From contig CAUJJQ010000217.1 in assembly GCA_963205285.1 (NCBI GenBank), forward strand, positions 1 to 5,251: a stretch of DNA of 5,251 bases. The letters are read 5' to 3'. The position numbers and the translations under genes are program-made. Below, piece after piece: positions 1-5,251 of the stretch. The DNA comes from Pseudomonadota bacterium. Its GTDB lineage: Bacteria > Pseudomonadota > Alphaproteobacteria > Sphingomonadales > Sphingomonadaceae. Every line of letters begins with the position of its first letter. Within the stretch, counting starts at the first letter, position 1. Below the pieces are notes generated by a model. The model saw only the letters and a program-made list of their open reading frames with translations, was not told the DNA's origin and ran no database searches.

Positions 1-14
1 GCGAAAGCAGGGGG
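1..14. repeat. Partial GNRA-loop hairpin repeat, cut by window start
   Basis: The sequence GC-GAAA-GCAGGGGG is the loop and right arm of the same hairpin seen complete at 27-46. The left arm lies before the window. Two copies 12 bp apart indicate a small cluster of intergenic repeats. The reading as a truncated copy is by identity with the neighbouring element. Confidence 0.55.
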
Positions 15-26
15 CGTTCACCTTGT

Positions 27-46
27 GCCCCTGCGAAAGCAGGGGC
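27..46. repeat. Intergenic hairpin repeat with GAAA tetraloop
   Basis: This is a perfect 8-bp inverted repeat, GCCCCTGC and GCAGGGGC, closed by a GAAA loop, a GNRA-type tetraloop if transcribed rightward. Short CCTGC-GAAA-GCAGG elements are common between genes in sphingomonad genomes (recalled, not searched). There is no following T run, so it is not a typical Rho-independent terminator. It lies downstream of the ggt/Excalibur unit and could protect a 3' end, or simply be a dispersed REP-like element. Confidence 0.7.
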
Positions 47-79
47 CTGGGACCGAAATATCCTGCCTTGCCGCGCTAG

Positions 80-99
80 GCTCCTGCTTCCGCAGGAGC
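80..99. repeat. Intergenic hairpin repeat, opposite orientation
   Basis: The arms GCTCCTGC (80-87) and GCAGGAGC (92-99) form a perfect 8-bp stem with loop TTCC. Read on the minus strand the loop is GGAA, again GNRA, so this is the same kind of element as at 27-46 but inverted and with two arm bases changed on both sides in a compensating way. On the minus strand it lies about 85 bp after the stop of the Excalibur gene and is not followed by a T run. Confidence 0.65.
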
Positions 100-183
100 A
101 CCGATAAAAGCGCCTCCTGCTCACGCCGGAACACAGCCCTATCGTGATCCGTGCAGAAGATGACGCCATTTAATCAAACCTAT

Positions 184-462
184 TCATTCGCAAGCGACCC
201 CATCCCCATCACGGTCAAGGCGGCGGGAATAGCCCAGTTGCCCCGCGCGAATGGGTGAAGCGCCCGCCACGCGAGCCGCAGCCCAATAAGGGTAATAGGC
301 TGAGCCCCCGCCACCTGCCCCGCCGCGACGCGGTGCGCGCCGTCCCCGTGAGCGGCGCCGCCGTGCATCGGCACCATCGGCATGCAAAAGCAGCGCGGCA
401 AAAATTGCGACAATAAACACCCGGCGATCGAGCGGGCCACCCGTCACTGGCCCACCCGTCAC
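184..462 (-). CDS. Small secreted protein with a C-terminal Excalibur calcium-binding domain
   Basis: The product is 92 aa if it starts at GTG 462-460. This start is chosen because its GTG overlaps the ggt TGA (GTGA), the usual sign of translational coupling. An in-frame GTG at 447-445, inside the tandem duplication, is the alternative (87 aa). An ATG at 522 would bury the signal sequence. Residues 11-33 form a signal peptide with two arginines, a hydrophobic core VFIVAIFAALLL and an ADA cleavage site after residue 33. Residues 34-54 are a basic, glycine-rich linker. Residues 56-92 match the Excalibur domain, ending in LDRDGDGVACE with the acidic DxDxDG loop at 83-88. The conserved N-terminal cysteine of the domain is tryptophan here (YYPYW, residue 60), although the final Cys91 remains. 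The family is extracellular, is thought to bind calcium, and is often fused to nucleases or cell-wall proteins. Here it stands alone, so its role is unknown. Confidence 0.82.
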   Translation of the reverse strand: MTGGPVTGGPLDRRVFIVAIFAALLLHADGADARRRRSRGRRAPRRGGAGGGGSAYYPYWAAARVAGASPIRAGQLGYSRRLDRDGDGVACE

Positions 463-467
463 TGGCC
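438..467. repeat. 15-bp perfect tandem duplication at a stop/start junction
   Basis: The unit CACCCGTCACTGGCC, read with one leading C, occurs twice without a gap. It contains the complement of GTGA, so both copies carry a potential TGA stop and an in-frame GTG. The ggt stop is in the copy at 453-467. The second GTG, at 447-445, is in the copy at 438-452. Because 15 is a multiple of three, the frame of the downstream protein is kept and its N-terminus shows TGGPVTGGP. Confidence 0.9.
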
Positions 468-2243
468 TGTTGCCACCGCCGCCACCGCGCCAACGCTGCG
501 CGGGTCGGCAACGCCGGTCCAACTGCCGTCGGCTTCATGCGTTGCAGCATTGAGCTTTGACCCCAGATCGCTGGCGATTACTGGGCGGCCAAAACGTGCC
601 AATTGGGGGGCCAGTTCGCTGCCCAGCGGGGTATTTTCGATAATATCGCCATCGCCCGCCATATAAAGGTTGGGCAGTGCAATCGCGTCAGCCGCGCTCA
701 TCCCAAAATCGAGCACGCCGACCAGCGTCTTGAACACATGCATGATGATGCGCGGGCCGCCTGCCGAACCGACCGCCATCACCACCCGGCCCGATGCGTC
801 ATAGACAATCGTCGGCGACATCGACGAACGCGGGCGCTTGCCCGGTTCGACCCGGTTGGCAACCGGCGCGCCATTGACTTCAGGCATCATCGAAAAATCG
901 GTGAGTTCATTGTTGAGGACAAAACCGCCAGCGACCAATTGGCTGCCGAACACCCCCTCCACCGTCGATGTCATGCTGGCGACATTGCCCGCCGCGTCGG
1001 CGGCGACAAAATGGCTGGTCGATGGCACTTCGCCATCGGCCCCGGGGGACCGTGCCTGTGCCCCTGGCGGGGTGCCGGGCGTATAGCTTTGCTGGACGGT
1101 GAAGGGCGAAATCTGCCGCGCGCGATCACGCAAATAAGCAGGGTCAATCAACCCTGCTGTCGGCACCGCAACGAATGCGGGGTCGCCAACATAAAGGTCA
1201 CGGTCCGCATAGGCGAGGCGCATCGCCTCTGCCATCACATGCCAGCTCATCGGGTTGGTGGCACCCATGCGGTGCATGTCAAAACCCTCTATCAGATGGA
1301 GCATCGCAAAAACCGTCGTCGCGCCGGAGGATGGCGGGCCCATGCCGCACACCCGATATTGGCGATAATTGGTGCAGACGGGGTCGCGCGATTCGGCCTG
1401 ATAGGCTGCCAGATCCGCCAGCGTCATGTCGCTGGGGTTATTTGCCGCACCGCGCACGGCAGCGATGATCGCGCGCGCGGGTGCGCCACGGTAAAAGGCA
1501 TCGGGGCCGCGCTGTGCCACTTCACGCAACGTCGCGGCGAGCGCGGGGTTGCGCAATGTTTCGCCGGTTCGCGCGGGCCGCCCGTCGATGAAAAATATCG
1601 CGCGCGTTTCGGGCATATTGGCCCAGCGCCGGTCCGCACCGGCAAGCGCGGTGCCCAGCCACGGGCTAACCACAAAGCCCTGTTCGGCAAGGCGGATGGC
1701 GGGTTCAAACAGTCGCGCCCAGGGCAAACGACCATAGCGTTGGTGCACCATTTGGGCGAGCCGGACGTTGCCGGGCACCCCCACCGAAAGCCCGCCGGGC
1801 ACCGCTTCGCGCATCGACATTGGCGTGCCATCGGCATGGAGGAAACGGTCTGCCCGGGCGGCGGCGGGTGCTTCCTCCCGCCCATCGACGGTGATGGTCT
1901 GTCCGCTGGCCGCGTCATGATAAACAAAGAAACCGCCCCCGCCGATCCCGCTCGACTGCGGTTCAACCACCGTCAGCGCCAGCATCGTCGCCATCGCCGC
2001 ATCGGCAGCGCTGCCCCCTGCGTCGAGCATTTCGCGCCCCGCCGCGCTGGCGCGCATATCCGCCGAGGAAACGAGCGCCGCGCCGTTCGCCACCCGTTCA
2101 CCCGTCGCAGGGGCCCCGCGCACAACCGGCGCGGTATTTTCCGCAACAGGCGCGGGCAGCGCTGCTGTTTGCGCCTGCGCTGCGGGGGGGATGAGGGTGA
2201 GGATGGCGACGCTTGCCGCCAACAGGGTCAAGGTTCGGGTCAT
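459..2243 (-). CDS. ggt: Gamma-glutamyltransferase (glutathione hydrolase) proenzyme
   Basis: The 594-aa product has a signal peptide (residues 1-24, cleavage after AQA), so it is periplasmic or secreted. The family cleaves the gamma-glutamyl bond of glutathione and related peptides, by hydrolysis or transfer to amino acids, and is made as a proenzyme that cuts itself. Visible landmarks are Arg122 in the GREEAP motif (equivalent to the substrate-binding Arg114 of E. coli), the self-cleavage site and nucleophile Thr409 in STSHF, NNELTDF at 444-450, the [11 protein letters not shown] motif with Ser473-Ser474, and the glycine loop GSAGG at 492-496 forming the oxyanion site. Cleavage would give a large chain of about 384 residues and a small chain of 186, close to the usual sizes. 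Cys290 and Cys299 could form a disulfide. The start is ATG 2243, because the reading frame farther upstream runs into the divergent queH and only this Met gives a signal peptide. The Excalibur gene is coupled downstream. Confidence 0.96.
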   Translation of the reverse strand: MTRTLTLLAASVAILTLIPPAAQAQTAALPAPVAENTAPVVRGAPATGERVANGAALVSSADMRASAAGREMLDAGGSAADAAMATMLALTVVEPQSSGIGGGGFFVYHDAASGQTITVDGREEAPAAARADRFLHADGTPMSMREAVPGGLSVGVPGNVRLAQMVHQRYGRLPWARLFEPAIRLAEQGFVVSPWLGTALAGADRRWANMPETRAIFFIDGRPARTGETLRNPALAATLREVAQRGPDAFYRGAPARAIIAAVRGAANNPSDMTLADLAAYQAESRDPVCTNYRQYRVCGMGPPSSGATTVFAMLHLIEGFDMHRMGATNPMSWHVMAEAMRLAYADRDLYVGDPAFVAVPTAGLIDPAYLRDRARQISPFTVQQSYTPGTPPGAQARSPGADGEVPSTSHFVAADAAGNVASMTSTVEGVFGSQLVAGGFVLNNELTDFSMMPEVNGAPVANRVEPGKRPRSSMSPTIVYDASGRVVMAVGSAGGPRIIMHVFKTLVGVLDFGMSAADAIALPNLYMAGDGDIIENTPLGSELAPQLARFGRPVIASDLGSKLNAATHEADGSWTGVADPRSVGAVAAVATGQ

Positions 2244-2250
2244 GACCTGT

Positions 2251-2280
2251 ACCCTAGGGATGGAATGCCCCGCTGTGCAA
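2251..2280 (-). promoter_or_regulatory. Possible ggt promoter
   Basis: Read on the minus strand, TTGCAC (2280-2275) and TAGGGT (2256-2251) are separated by 18 bp. The second element has the CTA start typical of alphaproteobacterial -10 boxes (GCTANAWC in Caulobacter). It lies only 7 bp before the ATG, so transcription would start at or near the start codon and the mRNA would be nearly leaderless. That fits the weak Shine-Dalgarno sequence (CAGG right before the ATG). The elements match the consensus only partly. Confidence 0.35.
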
Positions 2281-2297
2281 GGGGCAAAAATTCCCCT
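2266..2297 (+). promoter_or_regulatory. Overlapping hairpins in front of queH
   Basis: The block GGGG at 2281-2284 can pair upstream (TGCCCC 2266-2271 with GGGGCA 2281-2286, 9-nt loop) or downstream (AGGGG 2280-2284 with CCCCT 2293-2297, 8-nt loop). The two folds exclude each other. AAGGGG (2279-2284) is also the only Shine-Dalgarno-like sequence in front of the ATG at 2298, at a long 13-nt spacing. The downstream fold would hide it. A regulatory role is inference; stems of 5-6 bp also occur by chance. Confidence 0.3.
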
Positions 2298-2987
2298 ATG
2301 GCCGCGCGAATGAACGAATTTGTCCGCTCGATACTGACCCTTCCGACCAGCGAAGCTGCCGGTGACGCGCCGCAGAAATTGCTGCTGCACAGTTGCTGTG
2401 CGCCCTGTTCGGGTGAGGTGATGGAGGCGATGAGCGCCAGCGGCATCGATTACACCATCTTTTTCTATAACCCCAACATCCACCCCAAAGAGGAATATCT
2501 GCTGCGTAAGGAGGAGAATATTCGCTTTGCCGAGGTGCATGGCGTCCCCTTTGTCGATGCCGATTATGACAGCGCCAATTGGTTCAAACGCGCCAAGGGG
2601 ATGGAATGGGAACCCGAACGCGGTATCCGCTGCACCATGTGTTTTGACATGCGTTTTGAACGCACCGCGCTTTATGCCCATGAAAATGGCTTTCCGATCA
2701 TCACATCATCGCTCGGTATTTCGCGCTGGAAAAATATGGCGCAAATCAACGATTGCGGCGAACGGGCGGCAAGCCATTACCCCGGCATCAAATATTGGAC
2801 ATTCAATTGGCGCAAGGGCGGCGGCGGCGCGCGGATGATCGAAATTTCCAAGCGCGAACATTTTTACCAGCAGGAATATTGCGGCTGCGTCTATTCGCTG
2901 CGCGACACCAATACCCACCGCGTTGCGCAGGGGCGCGAAGAAATCCGCATCGGCGAAAAATATTATGGCGATGAAGACGCGGATTAG
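2298..2987 (+). CDS. queH: Epoxyqueuosine reductase QueH
   Basis: The product is 229 aa, cytoplasmic, with no signal peptide. QueH (DUF208 family, non-homologous to QueG) carries out the last step of queuosine synthesis, reducing epoxyqueuosine to queuosine at the wobble position of tRNAs with GUN anticodons. It is an iron-sulfur enzyme. The diagnostic cysteines are all present: HSCCAPC (Cys33, Cys34, Cys37), RCTMCF (Cys112, Cys115) and YCGC (Cys195, Cys197). Other family blocks are [12 protein letters not shown] (56-67), [11 protein letters not shown] (136-146) and NWRKGG (170-175). Length is normal for the family. The start is uncertain: ATG 2298 is the first and has a distant AAGGGG. ATG 2310 (225 aa) is preceded by CCTATGGC, a -10-like box, and would suit a leaderless mRNA. 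The gene is divergent from ggt and stands alone; codon use resembles its neighbours. Confidence 0.96.
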   Translation: MAARMNEFVRSILTLPTSEAAGDAPQKLLLHSCCAPCSGEVMEAMSASGIDYTIFFYNPNIHPKEEYLLRKEENIRFAEVHGVPFVDADYDSANWFKRAKGMEWEPERGIRCTMCFDMRFERTALYAHENGFPIITSSLGISRWKNMAQINDCGERAASHYPGIKYWTFNWRKGGGGARMIEISKREHFYQQEYCGCVYSLRDTNTHRVAQGREEIRIGEKYYGDEDAD

Positions 2988-2997
2988 GTTTCTCGTA

Positions 2998-3023
2998 CGA
3001 AATTCGCAAAATATCGAATTTCG
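2998..3023. promoter_or_regulatory. Perfect 9-bp inverted repeat after queH
   Basis: The arms CGAAATTCG (2998-3006) and CGAATTTCG (3015-3023) are exact reverse complements around an 8-nt AT-rich spacer. It begins 10 bp after the queH stop. No T run follows on either strand, so it is a weak terminator candidate. It could stabilise the queH 3' end or serve as an operator for the efflux locus, since its outer bases CGAAA and TTTCG recur in the palindrome at 3044-3061. Confidence 0.5.
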
Positions 3024-3043
3024 GCGCCGCACCAGCCTGCACC

Positions 3044-3061
3044 CCGAAACGATAGTTTCGG
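3044..3061. promoter_or_regulatory. 18-bp palindrome, candidate operator of the efflux locus
   Basis: CCGAAAC (3044-3050) and GTTTCGG (3055-3061) flank GATA. A GAAAC-N4-GTTTC core of this size resembles operators of TetR/AcrR-type repressors, but no regulator gene is in the window, so this is only a resemblance. It lies about 10 bp upstream of a TTGCCG box and 48 bp upstream of the chosen start of the small Cys/His gene, a good place for control of that operon. Confidence 0.45.
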
Positions 3062-3070
3062 ATCAGATCC

Positions 3071-3100
3071 TTGCCGTTTGTGCCCTTCCCATGCTAGCGC
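3071..3100 (+). promoter_or_regulatory. Possible promoter of the metal-efflux operon
   Basis: TTGCCG (3071-3076) and TAGCGC (3095-3100, within GCTAGCGC) are 18 bp apart, the same spacing as in the proposed ggt promoter. GCTA matches the first half of the Caulobacter -10 consensus; the second half does not. If used, it would place the transcription start at or just before ATG 3109, giving a leaderless mRNA. That would explain why there is no Shine-Dalgarno sequence. Confidence 0.3.
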
Positions 3101-3108
3101 GGCGCGCG

Positions 3109-3429
3109 ATGCGGCGATTGCTCCTCACCCTTGGTTTGTTTTTCGCGCTTTTGGGCGCCAGCCTGCATGTTGAGGCGGCGGAACACCCATGGGCTGAAAG
3201 CGCGGCCAGCCAGATGGCGCATCAGGCTGATGGCGACAGCCAGGATGGTGAAAGCCAAAAATCCGCCGAACATGGCAGCCTGTGCCACCATCATTGCCCC
3301 AATGCCGCGCTGGATGCAGTGCGCGACGCGGCGCAGATGACGCTGGCCGCGATGCGCCCCACCGCTGCCATTGCTGCACCCATGGGCGGGTTTAACCCGC
3401 GTCCACCGGTTGAACCGCCCGCCGCCTGA
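3109..3429 (+). CDS. Small secreted Cys/His protein in CzcI position
   Basis: The product is 106 aa from ATG 3109. The alternative ATG 3091 would add six residues. Neither has a Shine-Dalgarno sequence. I prefer 3109 because MRRLLLTLGLFFALLGAS gives a compact signal peptide with cleavage after VEA (residue 23) and because of the possible promoter just upstream. The mature part is polar, with scattered histidines and a cluster HGSLCHHHC around residues 55-63, in which two cysteines (59 and 63) enclose three histidines; such a cluster can bind soft or borderline metals. The C-terminus is proline-rich (FNPRPPVEPPAA). No enzyme domain is recognised. A short exported His-rich protein directly before czcC matches the layout of czcI-czcC-czcB-czcA in Cupriavidus, where CzcI is thought to act in regulation or metal sensing. 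I assign it as CzcI-like by position and composition, not by clear sequence identity. Confidence 0.72.
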   Translation: MRRLLLTLGLFFALLGASLHVEAAEHPWAESAASQMAHQADGDSQDGESQKSAEHGSLCHHHCPNAALDAVRDAAQMTLAAMRPTAAIAAPMGGFNPRPPVEPPAA

Positions 3430-3446
3430 TTTTGCGCCCATCGGCA

Positions 3447-3464
3447 CGTGACGGGCCTGTCACG
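3447..3464. promoter_or_regulatory. 18-bp near-palindrome between the small gene and czcC
   Basis: CGTGACGGGCCTGTCACG is a palindrome in 8 of 9 base pairs; only G3453/T3458 does not match. It lies 17 bp after the CzcI-like stop and 35 bp before the czcC start. As RNA it could form a strong stem and lower read-through or shield one cistron from decay. As DNA it could be an operator. There is no T tract, so it is not a classical terminator. Confidence 0.45.
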
Positions 3465-3499
3465 CCGCCCCTACGCCCCCGCAATTTCAGGATTTTTCC

Positions 3500-4741
3500 A
3501 TGCACCGTCCAATTTGGGGCGCGGCCATTTTGGTCGCCCTTTGGTCGAGCAGCGCCGCTGCCGAACCTATCACGCTTGATGCGGCGATTGCCCGCGCGCT
3601 GGCCGTTGCGCCCGAAAATCAAATTGGCATTGCCGCTGCTGATGCCGCGCGCGCCGGCGTTATCACCGCTGCCACCCGCCCATTGGGTGAAGTTACGGTT
3701 GAGGCTGAAAATGCCATTGGATCGGGCGCATATTCGCGCTTTAATCAGGCCGAAATTACCGCCAGCTACAGCCAGCCGATAGAAAATGGCGCCCGGCGCG
3801 CCGCGCGCATTTCATTGGCAGAACGGCAGGGGGGTGTGGCCACCGCCGCTGCGCTCACCCGGCGGCTCGACGTTGCAGCAGCGGTTGAGCGGGCCTTTAT
3901 CGACGTGCAAATAGCCGATGCAGCCCTGCAAATCGCCACCGCACGTCTGACCCAAGAAGAAGCGTTGCGCACCGAGGCTATCCGCCGGGTGCGTGGCTAC
4001 AAAGACCCGCTGTTCGTCGAAACCGCCGCCAATGGCCGGGTAGCCGAAGCATCGCTGGCACGCGATGAAGCGCACGCCAATGCAGCGGCAGCGCGCGCCA
4101 CGCTCGCCCATTTTTGGGGCGGGGATGGCAGCGATGTTGCGGTGAATGGCGAATTGCTGCGCCCCGATGGCGATGGTGCAGCATTGCTGGCAAGCGCCGA
4201 TGGCCTGTTGGCAGAGGCGTTGCTTGCCAGTGCGCGCGCTGAGGTGGCGCACGAACGGGCATCGGCAACGAATGATTATCGCTGGAGCGCGGGCGCACGA
4301 TATTTGCGCGAATCGCGCGATGTGGCGCTGGTCGCGGGCATCACCATCTCGCTGGGCGGCAACCGCAATCGTGGGAATATCGCCCAAGCAGAGGCGCAGG
4401 AACGCCAACTGGCCGCCGAACAAGCGGCCAATCTGGCGGAGCGCGAACGCCGGTTGCTCCAGCTCATCGCCATGGCAGAGGCGGCGCGCACCCGCGCCAA
4501 TCGGCTGGTGCGCGACATTTACCCGATTAACGCGCGGACATTGGCCGAGGTGCGCGCGGGCTATAATCGCGGCGGTTTCAGTTTTCAGAATATCATCGAA
4601 GCGGCCGACACCATCGCCGCCACGCAGGATGACTGGCTGGCCGCCGTCACCCGTTACCGCGATTTATTGCCCGAAATTGACCGGCTGACCGGGCGCTTTG
4701 CCGCCATCGCCGCCCCCCAGTTGCAGGAGAATTTGCCATGA
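3500..4741 (+). CDS. czcC: CzcC-like outer-membrane factor of an RND metal efflux system (TolC family)
   Basis: The 413-aa product starts with a signal peptide (cleavage after SAAA, residue 21). It forms the outer-membrane channel that, as a trimer, joins the adaptor and RND pump to pass metal ions out of the cell. Two OEP repeats are visible: residues 24-205 start with ITLDAAIARAL and contain the long helical stretch 115-205. Residues 225-400 contain the strand region SAGARYLRESRDVALVAGITISLG (263-286) followed by NRNRGNIAQAEA, a CzcC-family feature, and a helix ending in PEIDRLTGRF. Length is normal for CzcC. The start is well set by AGGA (3489-3492), 7 nt before the ATG. The stop overlaps the next start by ATGA, so the adaptor is translationally coupled. 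The symbol is family-level: cobalt/zinc/cadmium, nickel or copper/silver specificity cannot be told from this subunit. Confidence 0.88.
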   Translation: MHRPIWGAAILVALWSSSAAAEPITLDAAIARALAVAPENQIGIAAADAARAGVITAATRPLGEVTVEAENAIGSGAYSRFNQAEITASYSQPIENGARRAARISLAERQGGVATAAALTRRLDVAAAVERAFIDVQIADAALQIATARLTQEEALRTEAIRRVRGYKDPLFVETAANGRVAEASLARDEAHANAAAARATLAHFWGGDGSDVAVNGELLRPDGDGAALLASADGLLAEALLASARAEVAHERASATNDYRWSAGARYLRESRDVALVAGITISLGGNRNRGNIAQAEAQERQLAAEQAANLAERERRLLQLIAMAEAARTRANRLVRDIYPINARTLAEVRAGYNRGGFSFQNIIEAADTIAATQDDWLAAVTRYRDLLPEIDRLTGRFAAIAAPQLQENLP

Positions 4742-5251
4742 AATCGAAAATATTTGCCATGGCAATCGCGCCGGTTATCGCACTGGTGCTGGGCGCGTGC
4801 AGCGCGAGCGCTCCGGTCGCCGAACAGGATGAACATGGTGCAGCAGAAGTGGCGCAGGGCACAACCCGCATCACCGCCGATGCCGCGCGCGCGGCGGGGA
4901 TAAAAATGGAAATCGCGGGGCCTGCCGACATTGGTGAGGTGCGCGAGCTATATGGCACCGTCACGCTCAGCCCCGGGGCGCGTTCGGAAATTCGCGGGCA
5001 ATTCCCCGGCCGCATCATCACTATGGTCAAAAATGTCGGTGACACCGTCCGGCGCGGCGAATTGGTTGCGCGGATTGAATCGTCCGAAAGCCTCCAAACC
5101 TACCCCGTTTATGCGGCGACATCAGGGGTGGTCGCCGAACGCAATGGCAATGCGGGCGATGTCACCTTCGACCGCGCGCTATATGTGTTGACCGATCCGG
5201 CGGCGAACAGCGCGACATTTAACATTTTCCCGCGCGATCTGGGGCAAATCC
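4738..5251 (+). CDS. czcB: CzcB-like RND periplasmic adaptor lipoprotein, 3' end outside the window
   Basis: There are 171 codons before the window ends, with no stop. ATG 4738 overlaps the czcC stop (ATGA) and has AGGAG (4725-4729) 8 nt upstream. Residues 1-20 are a lipoprotein signal with lipobox LGAC and Cys21 as the lipid-bearing residue. After a short acidic linker, ITADAARAAGIKMEIAGP (45-62) begins the membrane-proximal domain. The first lipoyl half spans about 86-115 (RGQFPGRIITMVKNVGDTV and onward) and the second 123-145 (PVYAATSGVVAERNG). Only about eight residues (ESSESLQT) lie between the halves, where most adaptors carry a long alpha-hairpin. The beta-barrel domain starts near 150. 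Adaptors of this family bridge the inner-membrane pump and the outer-membrane factor. The pump gene (czcA/cusA type) is expected next. The N-terminus has little histidine, unlike CzcB of Cupriavidus. Confidence 0.88.
   Translation, partial: MKSKIFAMAIAPVIALVLGACSASAPVAEQDEHGAAEVAQGTTRITADAARAAGIKMEIAGPADIGEVRELYGTVTLSPGARSEIRGQFPGRIITMVKNVGDTVRRGELVARIESSESLQTYPVYAATSGVVAERNGNAGDVTFDRALYVLTDPAANSATFNIFPRDLGQI

Noticed and set aside
1..60. CRISPR array suggested by the repeated GCGAAAGCAGGGG
   Set aside because: Spacing is 12 bp and the units are symmetrical hairpins, with no constant spacer length and no cas genes.
80..99. Hairpin as a Rho-independent terminator for the ggt/Excalibur unit
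   Set aside because: There is no T tract after the stem on the minus strand, and the element belongs to the repeat type seen at 1-46.
180..440. Minus-strand frame with a hydrophobic start (MARSIAGCLLSQF) overlapping the Excalibur gene
   Set aside because: The alternate frame encodes the DRDGDGVACE motif and a proper signal peptide and is coupled to ggt. This frame shows no domain and ends just past the Excalibur stop.
603..2297. Long open frame on the plus strand opposite ggt, continuous with queH
   Set aside because: It runs antisense to a clear gamma-glutamyltransferase with all catalytic motifs. Its translation is Arg/His-rich without any recognisable family, as expected for a shadow frame in GC-rich DNA. 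Only the part from 2298 is QueH.
2244..2681. Extension of the ggt frame upstream into queH (Met at 2681)
   Set aside because: It would be antisense to QueH, and would hide the signal peptide starting at ATG 2243.
2923..3090. Upstream extension of the CzcI-like frame to an ATG inside queH
   Set aside because: It would overlap the QueH C-terminus out of frame and put about 60 residues before an obvious signal peptide.
2988..3108. preQ1 or metal riboswitch near queH or the efflux genes
   Set aside because: I see no pseudoknot or conserved aptamer core; only simple palindromes are visible.
3812..4423. Minus-strand open frame inside czcC with many cysteines
   Set aside because: It is opposite a well-supported CzcC-like gene, shows no known domain, and has the composition of a complement shadow.

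Overview
The window reads as a piece of a chromosome, or large replicon, of a sphingomonad-like alphaproteobacterium. The reasons are high-GC codon use, short GNRA-loop hairpins of the CCTGC-GAAA-GCAGG type that are common between sphingomonad genes, and the protein flavour of each gene. No database search was possible, so this placement is an inference.

Layout. Positions 1-183 are non-coding and hold two complete GNRA-loop hairpin repeats and half of a third. From 2243 down to 184, on the minus strand, lies a two-gene unit. The first gene is a secreted gamma-glutamyltransferase (ggt). It is followed, with a GTGA stop/start overlap, by a small secreted protein with an Excalibur calcium-binding domain. 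A perfect 15-bp tandem duplication sits exactly on that junction. A short divergent region of about 54 bp (2244-2297) separates ggt from queH on the plus strand. queH encodes the epoxyqueuosine reductase of tRNA queuosine synthesis. It seems functionally unrelated to its neighbours.

From 2988 to the window end there is the start of a plus-strand heavy-metal efflux locus of the CzcCBA/CusCBA type. An intergenic region with two perfect palindromes leads into a small secreted Cys/His protein in the position of CzcI. After an 18-bp near-palindrome comes a CzcC-like outer-membrane factor. Coupled to it by an ATGA overlap is a lipoprotein RND periplasmic adaptor (CzcB-like), cut by the window end. 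The inner-membrane RND pump gene is expected just beyond 5251. Together these would export a metal cation from periplasm or cytoplasm to the outside. The metal cannot be told from the sequence.

The points most worth a second look are the overlapping Excalibur gene with its junction duplication and its lost conserved cysteine, the CzcI-like CHHHC protein and the palindromes around it, and an adaptor whose lipoyl halves are joined with almost no alpha-hairpin. I saw no wholly new system. The efflux cassette and its small leader gene are the nearest thing to an under-described unit.
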